Source of the DNA: Clostridia bacterium
GTDB taxonomy: Bacteria; Bacillota_A; Clostridia; Oscillospirales; Acutalibacteraceae
Direction of reading: 5' to 3'
Length of the DNA: 6,906 nucleotides
Assembly (NCBI GenBank): GCA_017441045.1
Contig: JAFSAK010000089.1
Span: forward strand, 1 to 6,906
This document shows, in pieces, positions 6,896 through 6,906 of this stretch (positions are counted from its first letter, which is position 1; each line of letters begins with the position of its first letter). The notes beneath the pieces are model-generated. The model was not told the DNA's origin. It saw only the letters and a list, made by a program, of their open reading frames with translations, and ran no database searches. Made by a program: the position numbers and the translations under genes.

Positions 6896-6906
6896 ATTTT
6901 GTTAAT

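Overview
The window holds three consecutive plus-strand genes, all intracellular-looking glycoside hydrolase family 2 (GH2) enzymes of the beta-mannosidase-like type. The moderately low G+C content, clear Shine-Dalgarno sites, T-rich rho-independent terminator and the style of the proteins suggest an anaerobic, gut-type Bacillota (Clostridia). This host call is an inference; no marker gene is present to confirm it.

Layout: (1) positions 1-1830 are the 3' part of a GH2 gene whose first ~196 codons lie outside the window. (2) After a 32-base gap comes a complete 827-codon paralogue (1863-4346). The two form a tandem duplication, aligning end to end apart from one 66-base in-frame indel. (3) A strong terminator (4356-4391) closes that unit. 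The intergenic stretch 4347-4516 then carries an A/T-rich hairpin, a good sigma-70-type promoter (TTGCTA, 17 bases, TATAAT) and a 16-base palindrome at the expected transcription start. (4) A third, more distant GH2 gene (4517-6895, 792 aa) follows with its own ribosome binding site. The last 11 bases are non-coding and show nothing.

All three proteins keep both expected GH2 catalytic glutamates. Neither complete protein has a signal peptide or membrane segment, so they probably act in the cytoplasm on imported oligosaccharides, most simply by exo-hydrolysis of beta-mannosides. The tandem pair differs most in the loop between the WQDF strand and the acid/base, and at one otherwise typical His, which fits divergence in substrate preference. 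By contrast, one 99-base tract downstream is almost identical even at silent sites, which suggests gene conversion. The third gene belongs to a different GH2 branch, with GWDIMP in place of WDWGP and SETG in place of SEFG; its substrate cannot be named from sequence. No transporter, regulator, mobile element, RNA gene or CRISPR array is visible. I see a carbohydrate-utilisation segment with interesting paralogue divergence, but no evidence of a wholly new type of system.
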